Assembly: GCF_900177295.1 (NCBI RefSeq)
Contig: NZ_FWZX01000001.1
Location: 186,001 to 250,000 of the forward strand
Origin: Tistlia consotensis USBA 355
GTDB lineage: Bacteria; Pseudomonadota; Alphaproteobacteria; Kiloniellales; DSM-21159
Reading direction: 5' to 3'
Length of the DNA stretch: 64,000 nucleotides
This document shows, piece after piece, positions 34,431 to 43,401 of this stretch (positions within the stretch are counted from its first letter, which is position 1; each line of letters starts with the position of its first letter). Under the pieces are notes generated by a model. That model saw only the letters and a list, made by a program, of their open reading frames with translations. It was not told the origin of the DNA and ran no database searches. The translations under genes were made by a program, and so were the position numbers.

Positions 34431-34449
34431 GCTAATGATAATCAATCTC
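34431..34449 (+). promoter_or_regulatory. Fur-like box directly abutting the PKHD hydroxylase start codon
   Basis: gctaatgataatcaatctc at 34431-34449 matches the 19-bp Fur consensus at 16 of 19 positions, including an uninterrupted ATGATAATCA core. It ends one base before ATG 34451, leaving no room for a ribosome binding site. It lies in the divergent region with the secreted-protein gene (34343, minus) and could control both. Confidence 0.7.
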
Positions 34450-34450
34450 A

Positions 34451-35110
34451 ATGTATCTCGTCCTCGAGCTCCTGCCCCCAGCCGACTGCAAGATCCTCGT
34501 CGAGGCGCTTGGCGAGTCGGCCCGCTTCGAGGACGGCCGGCGCACGGCCGGCTGGCGCGCCAGGGCGGCCAAGCGCAACGAGCAGGCGGCCGACGACGTC
34601 ACCAGCCGCGGCATCGTCCGCAAGATCGAGCAGGCGCTGGCCGGCAACGCGGTCTTCCGCGCCGCCGCCCAGCCGAAGGCGGTGATCCGCCTGCTGCTCA
34701 GCCGCTATCGCGAGGGCATGGCCTACGGCACGCACCTGGACGACGCGGTGATCGACGGCCAGCGCGTCGATCTCTCCGTCACCCTCTTCCTCAGCGAGCC
34801 GGAAAGCTACGACGGCGGCGAGCTGGTCATCGAGGGCAACGACGGCGAGCGCGCCTTCAAGCTGGAGCCCGGCCGCCTGGTGCTCTACCCGACCACCGAG
34901 CTGCACCGGGTCGAGCCGGTGACCCGCGGCGAGCGCCTGGCCGCGGTCGGCTGGATCCGCAGCCGGATCCGCGATCCGCTGCGCCGCGAGCTGCTGTTCG
35001 ACCTGGAGACGGCGCTCGCCGAGCTGCGCCGCGAGCGCCCGGAGGGCGCGGGCCTCGACCGCCTGGCCAAGGTCCAGGGCAACCTGCTGCGGCTCTGGGT
35101 CGAGGACTGA
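34451..35110 (+). CDS. piuC: Fe(II)/2-oxoglutarate PKHD-type hydroxylase (PiuC/YbiX-like)
   Basis: A 219-residue cytoplasmic dioxygenase of the PKHD family commonly found beside TonB-dependent siderophore receptors. The iron ligands are His95 and Asp97 in YGTHLDDAV and His152 in TELHRVEPV, with the 2-oxoglutarate arginine in RGERLAAVGW. The N-terminus AAKRNEQAADD is also typical. A strong Fur-like box ends one base before the ATG, so the mRNA would be leaderless or nearly so, or another start is used; none fits the family better. No receptor gene is adjacent here, unlike in many genomes. Confidence 0.87.
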   Translation: MYLVLELLPPADCKILVEALGESARFEDGRRTAGWRARAAKRNEQAADDVTSRGIVRKIEQALAGNAVFRAAAQPKAVIRLLLSRYREGMAYGTHLDDAVIDGQRVDLSVTLFLSEPESYDGGELVIEGNDGERAFKLEPGRLVLYPTTELHRVEPVTRGERLAAVGWIRSRIRDPLRRELLFDLETALAELRRERPEGAGLDRLAKVQGNLLRLWVED

Positions 35111-35127
35111 GGCCGGCGGCCGGTCCG

Positions 35128-35973
35128 CTACAGCCCGAAGCGGCTCCAGAGCAGGCGCTCCTCGCCGACGGCGAGCAGGTCTGAGGCCAGCTCCGAGGTG
35201 TCGAGGCCGGGGCGCAGCAGGCGGGAGAGGCCGCGGCGCTCACGGATCGCGGCGCGCAGCTGGACCTTCTCGCCGAAGCGCGCGCGCAGCTGCGAGCGGA
35301 TGTCGCCGAGGCCGTCGACCAGGCCCAGCTCGAAGGCCCGCCTGCCGGTCCAGAACTCGCCGGTGAAGAGCTCGTCGCCGCCCTTCAGCCGGGGGCCGCG
35401 GCGCTCGCGCACGTAGGCCTTGAAGCCCTCGTGGATCTCGGCCTGCAGGGTCTTCAGGGTCTCGACGTCCGCCGGGTTCTCCGGCCGGAAGGGGTCGAGG
35501 ATCGCCTTGCGCGTGCCGGCGGTGTGGACGCGCCGCTCGACGCCGAGCTTGTCGATCAGGCCGACGAAGCCGAAGCCGGCGAAGATCACGCCGATCGAGC
35601 CGACGATCGAGGCCTCGTCGGCGTAGATCTCGTCGGCGGCGCAGGCCAGCCAGTAGCCGCCCGAGGCCGCGGCGTCCTCGACGAAGGCGATCACCGGGAC
35701 CTGCTTCTCGTCGGCCCACTGGCGGATCCGCTTGGCGATCAGGGCCGACTGCGCGGCCGAGCCGCCCGGCGAGTTGATCACCAGAGCGACCGCGGCGAGG
35801 CGCTTGGGCTGGAAGGCGCGCTCGATCGGCCCGGCCAGGGACTTGAGGTTGAGGCCGCGGCGCAGCGTGCCGCCGGGGCCGATGCCGCCGTCGAGGCGCA
35901 GCACCGAGACGACCGGCGGCGGCTCGCGGAAGCGCTTGAGCGGCAGCCAGGACAGAAGCTTGTAGCGATCCAT
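35128..35973 (-). CDS. S49-family peptidase (SppA/SohB-like)
   Basis: A 281-residue serine peptidase of family S49. The catalytic serine is in DAAASGGYWLACAADEI and the general-base lysine in AGTRKAILDPF; VINSPGGSAAQSALIAKRI is the conserved strand-helix before them. It lacks the long N-terminal half of E. coli SppA and has no clear signal peptide, only a short N-terminus ending REPPPVVSVLRLDG. Such enzymes cleave signal peptides or membrane protein fragments. It is the last gene in the minus-strand series that includes the polyamine genes, but its function is probably unrelated. Confidence 0.85.
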   Translation of the reverse strand: MDRYKLLSWLPLKRFREPPPVVSVLRLDGGIGPGGTLRRGLNLKSLAGPIERAFQPKRLAAVALVINSPGGSAAQSALIAKRIRQWADEKQVPVIAFVEDAAASGGYWLACAADEIYADEASIVGSIGVIFAGFGFVGLIDKLGVERRVHTAGTRKAILDPFRPENPADVETLKTLQAEIHEGFKAYVRERRGPRLKGGDELFTGEFWTGRRAFELGLVDGLGDIRSQLRARFGEKVQLRAAIRERRGLSRLLRPGLDTSELASDLLAVGEERLLWSRFGL

Positions 35974-36011
35974 GGCGGATCAGATGGGCCGGGGGGACCG
36001 GGCGGACAAGC

Positions 36012-37046
<1,035 letters not shown>

Positions 37047-37050
37047 TCCC

Positions 37051-38016
37051 CTAGTCCTCCTTCACCGCCTTGACGTGATCGGCGCGCCAGGCGCCGGGCC
37101 AGACCTCGGCCTTGCCCTGCTTGAGCTCGCGGATCGTCGCGAGCGGCACCTCGGCGACCAGCAGCGGCCCGGCGTCCTCGGCGCTGCCCGCGGGCGGCAC
37201 CTCGGCGACCTTGCCGGTGTGGCCGAGCGGCTCCTCGCAGGGCACGAAGAGGCTGGCGCCCGAGACGTTGCCCTCGCGCGGCTTGCCGGTCGCCGCCGAG
37301 CCGATCACGCCGACCGTGGCGACGGCGCACTGCAGCTCGACGGCCCGCGCCTTGGCGCAGCCGAAGACGCGCGAGTAGCCCGAGAGCTTGCTGGTCATCG
37401 AGGGCACCAGCAGGAGGTCGAGGTCGAGCGGCGCCAGCAGGCTGGACAGCGCCGGCATCTCGACGTCGAGGCAGATCAGCGTCGCCAGGCGCACGCCCTT
37501 CCACTCGACGATCTTCACCGCGTCGCCGGTCGAGAGGTTCCAGCCGGCCGGGTCCCTCTCGCCCGGCGTCAGGCAGAGCTTGTCCTGGCGCACGATGCGC
37601 CCGTCCGGCAGCAGCAGGTGGGCGCGGTTGAGGAAGGGCGGGACGCTGTCGTCCTGCGGGTCGAAGGGCACCGGCAGGGTGCCGGCGAGCAGCGCCATGT
37701 CGTGCTTGGCCGGCAGGTCGCGGATCGCCGCCAGGGCGGCCTCCGACTGCGCCGCCATCCAGGCGATCTCGTCGGTCAGCTTCAGCTCGGCGGGCGCGAA
37801 GGACAGCCACTGCTCCGAGCAGTACTCCGGCATGACCAGCAGCTCGGCGCCCTGGGCCCTGGCCTCGGCCATGCGGCGGTCGACCAGGGCCGCCCAGCCG
37901 TCGAGGCCGTTCAGCGGCTGCGCAATGTTGGTCGCCCAGAGCGCGACCTTGAGGCTGTCGGGCGGGCTCGCGGCCGACGGGCTGGCGGCGGGTGTCTTGG
38001 CGGCGGCGTCGGTCAT
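37051..38016 (-). CDS. Carbon-nitrogen hydrolase (nitrilase superfamily)
   Basis: A 321-residue amidase of the nitrilase superfamily. The Glu-Lys-Cys triad is visible: Glu in LLVMPEYCSEQWL, Lys in RQDKLCLTPGE and Cys in LATLICLDVEMPALS. The N-terminus before KVALWATNI is alanine-rich and may be shorter than drawn. Members include N-carbamoylputrescine amidase and other omega-amidases. The position between potA and the acetylpolyamine deacetylase suggests a step in polyamine degradation, for example on an acylated putrescine. That assignment is inference from context. Confidence 0.83.
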   Translation of the reverse strand: MTDAAAKTPAASPSAASPPDSLKVALWATNIAQPLNGLDGWAALVDRRMAEARAQGAELLVMPEYCSEQWLSFAPAELKLTDEIAWMAAQSEAALAAIRDLPAKHDMALLAGTLPVPFDPQDDSVPPFLNRAHLLLPDGRIVRQDKLCLTPGERDPAGWNLSTGDAVKIVEWKGVRLATLICLDVEMPALSSLLAPLDLDLLLVPSMTSKLSGYSRVFGCAKARAVELQCAVATVGVIGSAATGKPREGNVSGASLFVPCEEPLGHTGKVAEVPPAGSAEDAGPLLVAEVPLATIRELKQGKAEVWPGAWRADHVKAVKED

Positions 38017-38074
38017 GGCAGGCTCCCCGGGCGGCGGCGGCGAAGCGGCGATGTAGGCAGGTCGCGGCCGGCGG

Positions 38075-39163
38075 TCAATCGCGCAGCACCTGGACGGCCT
38101 CGGCCGGCAGCCGGATGCCGACGCTCGCGCCGACCTCGTGGCGACGCCGCGCGCCCTCGCGGTTCTGCAGGCGCACGACGAAGCCGCCGCCGGCCTCCAG
38201 GCCGACGTGGTAGGTCGTGTCGGTGCCGAAGTAGACGAGGTTCTCGACCCGGCCGGCCAGCTGCGCCTCGGCGCCGCCCTCGGCCAGCTCGGCCCGCTCC
38301 GGCCGGACCGCCAGGGTGACGGTCTGGCCGGGCTTGTGCTCGAAGGCGTCGAGCACCGACAGCTCGCGGCCGCCGGGCAGGCGCACGCGCAGGCTGCCGG
38401 CCTCTCCGGCGACGACCTCGGCCGCGAGGAAGTTGGTCTCGCCGATGAAGTCGGCGACGAAGCGCCGGGTCGGCTTCTCGTAGATCTCGGTCGGGCTGCC
38501 GACCTGCAGGATCCGGCCGGCCGACATCACGGCGATGCGGTCCGACATGGTCAGCGCCTCCTCCTGGTCGTGGGTCACGAACACGAAGGTGATGCCGGTC
38601 TCGCCCTGCAGGCGCTTGAGCTCGATCTGCATCTCCTTCCTGAGCTTGAGGTCGAGCGCCGACAGCGGCTCGTCGAGCAGCAGCACCTTGGGCCGGTTGG
38701 CCAGCGCGCGGGCCAGGGCGACGCGCTGCTGCTGGCCGCCGGAGAGCTGCGCCGGCTTGCGACCGGCGAGGCCGCCCAGCTTGACGAGGTCCAGGGTGCG
38801 CTCGACCGTCTCGGCGATGGTCCTGCGGTCCTTGCCCAGCATCTCCATGCCGAAGCCGACGTTCTGGGCGACGCTCATGTGCGGGAACAGGGCGTAGCTC
38901 TGGAACACCGTGTTGACCGGCCGGCGGAAGGGCGGCGTGCCGGCGATCGGCTGGCCCTCGAGCAGGATCTCGCCGCTGGTCGGCTGCTCGAAGCCGGCGA
39001 TCAGGCGCAGCAGGGTGGTCTTGCCGCAGCCCGAAGGCCCGAGCAGGGTGAAGAACTCGTTCTGGCGGATCGCGACGTCGACCTCGTCGAGCGCGCGCAC
39101 CTCGCCGGCGCCGCTGCCGAAGACCTTGGTGACGCCCTGCGCCTCGACCGCGCTGACTGCCAT
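38075..39163 (-). CDS. potA: Polyamine ABC transporter, ATP-binding protein
   Basis: A 362-residue ATPase. Walker A is LGPSGCGKTTLLRL, the Q-loop is NTVFQSYALFPHMSV, the signature is LSGGQQQRVALARAL, Walker B is VLLLDEPLSALD and the H-loop is FVTHDQEEALTMSD. The C-terminal TOBE domain (AVRPERAEL, VRLQNREG) is typical of PotA/PotG. ATG 39163 has GGAAGG 5 nt upstream; a longer open frame exists but is not needed. It follows the binding-protein gene on the minus strand and energises spermidine/putrescine uptake with the PotB/PotC-like permeases. Confidence 0.92.
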   Translation of the reverse strand: MAVSAVEAQGVTKVFGSGAGEVRALDEVDVAIRQNEFFTLLGPSGCGKTTLLRLIAGFEQPTSGEILLEGQPIAGTPPFRRPVNTVFQSYALFPHMSVAQNVGFGMEMLGKDRRTIAETVERTLDLVKLGGLAGRKPAQLSGGQQQRVALARALANRPKVLLLDEPLSALDLKLRKEMQIELKRLQGETGITFVFVTHDQEEALTMSDRIAVMSAGRILQVGSPTEIYEKPTRRFVADFIGETNFLAAEVVAGEAGSLRVRLPGGRELSVLDAFEHKPGQTVTLAVRPERAELAEGGAEAQLAGRVENLVYFGTDTTYHVGLEAGGGFVVRLQNREGARRRHEVGASVGIRLPAEAVQVLRD

Positions 39164-39280
39164 GCTGCCTTCCGTCCCCGTTCCGTTGCGTGGTCCCGCC
39201 ATCCGGCCCGGCGCGAAGCGGACCGGAGCGCTCCCCACGCCCCGGTCCGCCCGTCGCCTGTCATCTGCCGTCGGGCCGGC

Positions 39281-40345
39281 TCAGCCCTTGAGGCGCGTCC
39301 AGACGCGGTCGCGCAGCTCGACGGCCTTCTCGGAGCAGGCCTTGTAGCCGCGCAGCCGCTCGGCGTACTCGGGCGGCATGTTGACCGCCGGGTCGGCCTT
39401 GAGGCTCTCGTCGAGGTACTTGTCCGAGCCCTTGATGGCGTTCATGTAGCCCGTGTAGTTGCTGGCGATGGCCGCGTTCTCGGGATCCATCATCCAGTTC
39501 AGGAACTTCTTGGCGTTCTCCTTGTCGGGCGCGTTGGCCGGCACCATCAGGCTGTCGGACCAGAAGGTCGTGCCCTCCTTCGGATAGACGTAGACGACGC
39601 TCGGGCGCTCCTTCTTGACCCGGTGCGCGGCGCCGTTCCACTGCATGTGGATCGCGACCTCGCCGGCGATCATCCGGTCGATCGTGCCCTCGGAGCTGTA
39701 GAGCTTGAGGTGCGGCTTCTGGGCCAGCAGCACGTCGAGGATCTGCTGCGCCTGCTTCGGGTCCTCGGTGCACTTGTCGATGCCGAGGTAGTAGGCCGCG
39801 GCGTAGTAGACGTCGCGCATGTCGTTGAGCGAGGCGATGCCGAGCTTGGTCAGCTCCTCGGACGGCTTGAAGTACCACTCCCAGCTCTCCGGCAGCGAGC
39901 CGCCCGGCACCTTGGCCGAATCGTAGCTGACGCCCGTCGTGCCCCACATGTAGGGGATCGAGTACTCACGCTTGGGATCGGTGGTCGGCGCGTCGTGGGG
40001 CGCCAGCACGTTCTTGAAGTTCGGCATCTTGTAGGCGTCGACCTTCTCGGCCAGGCCCTGGTCGATCAGCACCGTCACCGTCGAGCCCGAGGGGAAGACG
40101 ATGTCGTAGCCGCCGCCGCCGGCCTGGATCTTGGCCAGCATGTCCTCGTCCGAGGCGTAGGTGTCGAGCGTGACCTTGATGCCGGTCTCCTTCTCGAACT
40201 TCTCCATCAGCTTCGGCGGGAAGTAGTTCGACCAGTTGAAGAGATGCAGCTCGCCCTCGGCCCTGGCGGCCGACGGCAGCGAGAAGGCGGCAGCCGCCAG
40301 GGCCAGCGCGCCGGCGCTGGCGGTCAGGATGCGCAACGATCTCAT
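39281..40345 (-). CDS. Polyamine ABC transporter, periplasmic binding protein (PotD/PotF-like)
   Basis: A 354-residue binding protein with a signal peptide ending SAARAEG. The mature start ELHLFNWSNYFPPKLMEKFEKETG is the hallmark of PotD/PotF (read in parts LFNWSNYFPP and FEKETGIKV). Further conserved parts are YDIVFPSGSTVTVLID, IPYMWGTTGVSYDS and FWSDSLMVPANA. ATG 40345 follows GGGAGG at 7 nt. It lies 116 nt downstream of the permease gene and has its own candidate operator (40371-40384), so it may be transcribed separately at a higher level. Confidence 0.92.
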   Translation of the reverse strand: MRSLRILTASAGALALAAAAFSLPSAARAEGELHLFNWSNYFPPKLMEKFEKETGIKVTLDTYASDEDMLAKIQAGGGGYDIVFPSGSTVTVLIDQGLAEKVDAYKMPNFKNVLAPHDAPTTDPKREYSIPYMWGTTGVSYDSAKVPGGSLPESWEWYFKPSEELTKLGIASLNDMRDVYYAAAYYLGIDKCTEDPKQAQQILDVLLAQKPHLKLYSSEGTIDRMIAGEVAIHMQWNGAAHRVKKERPSVVYVYPKEGTTFWSDSLMVPANAPDKENAKKFLNWMMDPENAAIASNYTGYMNAIKGSDKYLDESLKADPAVNMPPEYAERLRGYKACSEKAVELRDRVWTRLKG

Positions 40346-40370
40346 GGTGATGCCTCCCGTTTTCTTTGGT

Positions 40371-40384
40371 TGAACGATCATTCA
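40371..40384 (-). promoter_or_regulatory. Near-palindrome upstream of the polyamine binding-protein gene (candidate operator)
   Basis: TGAACGATCATTCA is symmetric except for one pair (TGAAyGATCrTTCA), the size and form of many TetR-family operators. It lies 26 nt upstream of ATG 40345. On the minus strand a weak promoter-like pair (TTGGGC, 17 nt, TAAGGT) is just upstream, so the palindrome would sit over the transcription start. No regulator gene is adjacent. Confidence 0.4.
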
Positions 40385-40461
40385 GCGACCTTAGCACGGC
40401 GACGCCCTATGCCCAAACCGGCGACGCCCTGGCGGCCGTCTTTGTCCGCTTCTTGCCCGCT

Positions 40462-41298
40462 TCAGATGCGGTGCTTGCCGCTGGCCAGGACGAAGGACAG
40501 CGAGACGAAGGTGATCGAGATCAGCAGCATCAGCGCCGAGATCGCGTTGACCTCGGGCGTCACGCCCATGCGGATCAGGCTGAAGATGTAGACCGGCAGC
40601 GTCGTCGAGCCGGCGCCGGCCGTGAAGAAGGTGATGACGAAGTCGTCGAGCGAGATGATGAAGGCCAGCATCGCCCCCGACAGGATGCCCGGCAGCAGCA
40701 GCGGCAGGATCACGCGCAGGAAGCTCTTCCACTCGTTGGCGTAGAGGTCGGCCGCGGCCTCGCGCAGCGCCGGGTCCATGTCCTCCAGCCGCGCGCGGAT
40801 CGGCAGGTAGGCGAAGGGGATGCAGAAGACCGTGTGGGCCAGGATCACGGTGGCGAGGCCGAGCTGCAGGCCGAGCGCCACGAAGAACAGGAGGGTCGCG
40901 ACCGCGGTCACGATCTCCGGCACGATCAGCGGCAGCGACAGGAGGGCGGTGACGCCGGTGCGGCCGCGGAAGCGGCGCCGGCTCATGCCGAGCGCGCCCA
41001 GGGTCGCCAGCACGGTCGAGAGCACCATCGCCGAGACGGCGATGGTCAGCGAGTTGCCGGCGGCCTGCAGCATGTCGCCGTTGGCCAGGGCCCGGCCGTA
41101 CCAGCCGGTGGTGAAGCCGGTCCAGATCGTCGCCGTGCGGTTCGCGTTGAACGACAGCGCGACCAGGATGACGATCGGCAGGTAGAGGTAGCCGAAGAAG
41201 ATCGCGGAGAAGGTCGCGAGACCCGGGAAGCGCCGGGTCTGGAAGCCCTTGCGCCGGCGGCGGGCGGGCGCGGCGCGGGCGGCCGTGGCCTCGGCCAT
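40462..41298 (-). CDS. Polyamine ABC transporter permease (PotC/PotI-like)
   Basis: A 278-residue inner-membrane permease with a very basic N-terminus (RAAPARRRRKGFQTRR) and about six membrane helices beginning GYLYLPIVILVALSF. The EAA-type loop that contacts the ATPase is visible as EAAADLYANEWKSFLRVILPLLLPGI. The C-terminal half IISLDDFVITFFTAGAGSTTLPV is characteristic of PotC/PotI. The start ATG overlaps the stop of the partner permease by one base, so the two are coupled. Confidence 0.92.
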   Translation of the reverse strand: MAEATAARAAPARRRRKGFQTRRFPGLATFSAIFFGYLYLPIVILVALSFNANRTATIWTGFTTGWYGRALANGDMLQAAGNSLTIAVSAMVLSTVLATLGALGMSRRRFRGRTGVTALLSLPLIVPEIVTAVATLLFFVALGLQLGLATVILAHTVFCIPFAYLPIRARLEDMDPALREAAADLYANEWKSFLRVILPLLLPGILSGAMLAFIISLDDFVITFFTAGAGSTTLPVYIFSLIRMGVTPEVNAISALMLLISITFVSLSFVLASGKHRI

Positions 41299-42197
41299 CA
41301 GCCGGCCTCCGCCTGGCGCCGGCTGCGCAGCGCCTGCAGCAGCATGGCGAGCAGCACCATGGCCAGCAGGAAGAAGGCGAGCGCCGCGCCGAAGGGCCAG
41401 TCGCGCGCCTCGCTGAAGCGGCCGGCGACCAGGTTGCCGATCATCATGGTCTTGCTGCCGCCGAGCAGGGCCGGCGTCACGTAGGCGCCGAGGCAGGGCA
41501 CGAAGACCAGGGTCGAGCCGGCGACGATGCCGGGCCTGGCCAGCGGCAGCACGACCCGGCGCAGCATGGTCAGGCGGCCGGCGTAGAGGTCGTAGGCCGC
41601 CTCGACCAGGCGGAAGTCGATCTTCTCCAGGCTGGCGTAGATCGGCAGCACCATGAAGGGCATGAAGGAATAGGCGAGGCCGATCGCGACGGCAAAGGGC
41701 GTGTAGAGCAGCGGCAGCGGATGGTCGATGACGCCGAGTCCGAGCAGCGCGCCGTTGATCAGGCCGGTGTCGCGCAGCAGCAGGACCCAGGCGTAGTTGC
41801 GCACCAGCAGGTTGGTCCAGAACGGCACGGTGACCAGGAAGATCAGCACCGTGCGGTAGGGCTCGCGCTGCAGCGTCATGTAGAGCGCGACCGGGAAGCC
41901 GAACAGCAGCGCCACCACCGTGGTGCTCAACGACAGCCAGAAGGAGCGCAGGAAGATCTGCAGGTAGACCGGGTTGAAGGCCAGCGTGTCGTCGAGGTTC
42001 CGCTCGAACAGGAACTTGACGTAGGCCTCGGTCGTGAAGTCGCCCCAGTGGACGCCGCCGTAGATGTTCCGCCCCATCAGCGAGACTGCGACCATCAGGC
42101 CGAGCGGCACGACCATGAAGAAGCCGATGACCGCGGCCGAGGGACCGATCAGCAGCAGGCGCTGCAGCGCTGGGTGGCGGCGTAAGGTGGCGAGCAT
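41298..42197 (-). CDS. Polyamine ABC transporter permease (PotB/PotH-like)
   Basis: A 299-residue inner-membrane permease with six predicted helices. The N-terminus LLLIGPSAAVIGFFMVVPLGL and the segment VTVPFWTNLLVRNYAWVLLL are typical of PotB/PotH; the EAA loop is EAAYDLYAGRLTMLRRVVLPLARPGI. ATG 42197 follows AGGGGAG almost directly. It is the first gene of the transport operon: permease, permease, binding protein, ATPase, then nitrilase and deacetylase. Confidence 0.92.
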   Translation of the reverse strand: MLATLRRHPALQRLLLIGPSAAVIGFFMVVPLGLMVAVSLMGRNIYGGVHWGDFTTEAYVKFLFERNLDDTLAFNPVYLQIFLRSFWLSLSTTVVALLFGFPVALYMTLQREPYRTVLIFLVTVPFWTNLLVRNYAWVLLLRDTGLINGALLGLGVIDHPLPLLYTPFAVAIGLAYSFMPFMVLPIYASLEKIDFRLVEAAYDLYAGRLTMLRRVVLPLARPGIVAGSTLVFVPCLGAYVTPALLGGSKTMMIGNLVAGRFSEARDWPFGAALAFFLLAMVLLAMLLQALRSRRQAEAG

Positions 42198-42255
42198 GCT
42201 CCCCTGGATCTGACGTTGCCGGGTCCCGATCCGCCAGGCGGTCCGGCCGGGCGGA

Positions 42256-43059
42256 TCAGGCGTCCGCCGGCCCCTCGGCGGCCAGCGGAAGGGCGGCCGC
42301 GTCGCGCAGCACCGCCTCGGCGGCCAGGGTAAAGCGCCCGTCGGGCTCATGCAAAAGCATTCCGGGCAGCAGGGTCAGCGGCGCGCGCGCGCCCTTGCGC
42401 GCCTGCAGCAGCAGGCGCCGCGCCGGGCGTTGCGGCTTCGGCCAGAGCGGCAGCAGGCGCAGGTCGCCGGCCCGCCCGGCCAGCGCCGCCAGCACCTCGG
42501 GCAGGCGGTCGGCGCGCAGGATCAGGCTGAGCGTGCCGCGCGGCCTCAGGCAGCGCAGCGCCGCCCCGACCCAGTCGGCCAGGCTGCCGGCCGCCAGGTG
42601 ATGGGCGGCGGCGCGCTGGGCGTCGGGCGCCGGGCTGGCGGCCTCGTGGAACGGCGGGTTGGCGAAGACCCGGTCGTAGCCGCGGCCGAGCGCGGCCGGC
42701 AGGCGGCGGAGGTCGCCCTCGACCACCTCGAGCCGCCCGGCCAGGCCGTTGGTCGCGGCATTGCGCCGCGCCAGGGCGGCCAGGAGCGGCTGCAGCTCGA
42801 GCCCGACGACCCGGCAGCCCGGGACCCGCGCGAGCAGGCAGAGCGCCGCGGCGCCGCTGCCCAGGCCGAGCTCGAGCAGCCGCTCGCCGGGCGCCGCCGG
42901 CACCGCCGCGGCCAGCAGCACGGAATCGATCGCCGCCCGGTAGCCGGCCGCCGGCTGGAACAGCGTCAGGCGGCCGCCGAGGAAGGCGTCGGGCGCGGCG
43001 TCGGGCGCGTTCTCGGCGGTCGCCCCCGCCACCGGCTCAGCCGAAGAATCCGCCGCCAC
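42256..43059 (-). CDS. tRNA1(Val) adenine-N6-methyltransferase-like (TrmN6) protein
   Basis: A 267-residue class I methyltransferase. The SAM motif is LLELGLGSGAAALCLLARV, the following strand VVGLELQP, and the catalytic motif for base N-methylation is FANPPFHEA (NPPF). FQPAAGYRAAIDSVLLAAA near the N-terminus is the pattern of TrmN6/YfiC-type enzymes that modify tRNA1(Val). The start is GTG 43059 with GAGGAG upstream, overlapping the DUF2007 gene by 23 bp in the same direction. An N5-glutamine methyltransferase is less likely given the F in NPPF. Confidence 0.8.
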   Translation of the reverse strand: MAADSSAEPVAGATAENAPDAAPDAFLGGRLTLFQPAAGYRAAIDSVLLAAAVPAAPGERLLELGLGSGAAALCLLARVPGCRVVGLELQPLLAALARRNAATNGLAGRLEVVEGDLRRLPAALGRGYDRVFANPPFHEAASPAPDAQRAAAHHLAAGSLADWVGAALRCLRPRGTLSLILRADRLPEVLAALAGRAGDLRLLPLWPKPQRPARRLLLQARKGARAPLTLLPGMLLHEPDGRFTLAAEAVLRDAAALPLAAEGPADA

Positions 43060-43270
43060 CGCTGAGCTCCTCGCCGGCCGATTCGAGAGCGCGCCGCGCC
43101 CGCTCGAAGTCCGAATCGGCGACCGCCAGCCGGCGCGGAATCGCGAAGGCCGAGCCCTCCAGCACCGAGGTGTGCAGGTCGAGCTCCAGGGCCTCGATTC
43201 CGGCGTCCTTGAGCAGGGCCTTGAACCAGGAGATCTTGACGGGATCGGTGGTGCGCAAAACTTCTTTCAT
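43037..43270 (-). CDS. DUF2007 small protein
   Basis: A 77-residue protein of the DUF2007 family, described as a putative signal-transducing domain with a PII-like ferredoxin fold. The family pattern is seen in MKEVLRTTDPVKISWFKALLKDAGI (read as EVLRTTDPV and ALLKDAGIE) and RRLAVADSDFERARR. ATG 43270 begins the conserved region; a longer open frame upstream enters the promoter region of ispB. It overlaps the methyltransferase start by 23 bp, so the two are co-expressed. The ending is glycine-rich (GGGGFFG). Confidence 0.82.
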   Translation of the reverse strand: MKEVLRTTDPVKISWFKALLKDAGIEALELDLHTSVLEGSAFAIPRRLAVADSDFERARRALESAGEELSGGGGFFG

Positions 43271-43401
43271 GAGGGTCTCACCATCCTGCAGTGCTACCGG
43301 GTTCCGCTTGACCGCCTTGAAGTGGCCCCTATGCTGCGCTGCGAACCTCCCAGGGCCCGGCCGGACGCTGCACGGCGTCCAGACAGACACGGAAATCGAT
43401 C

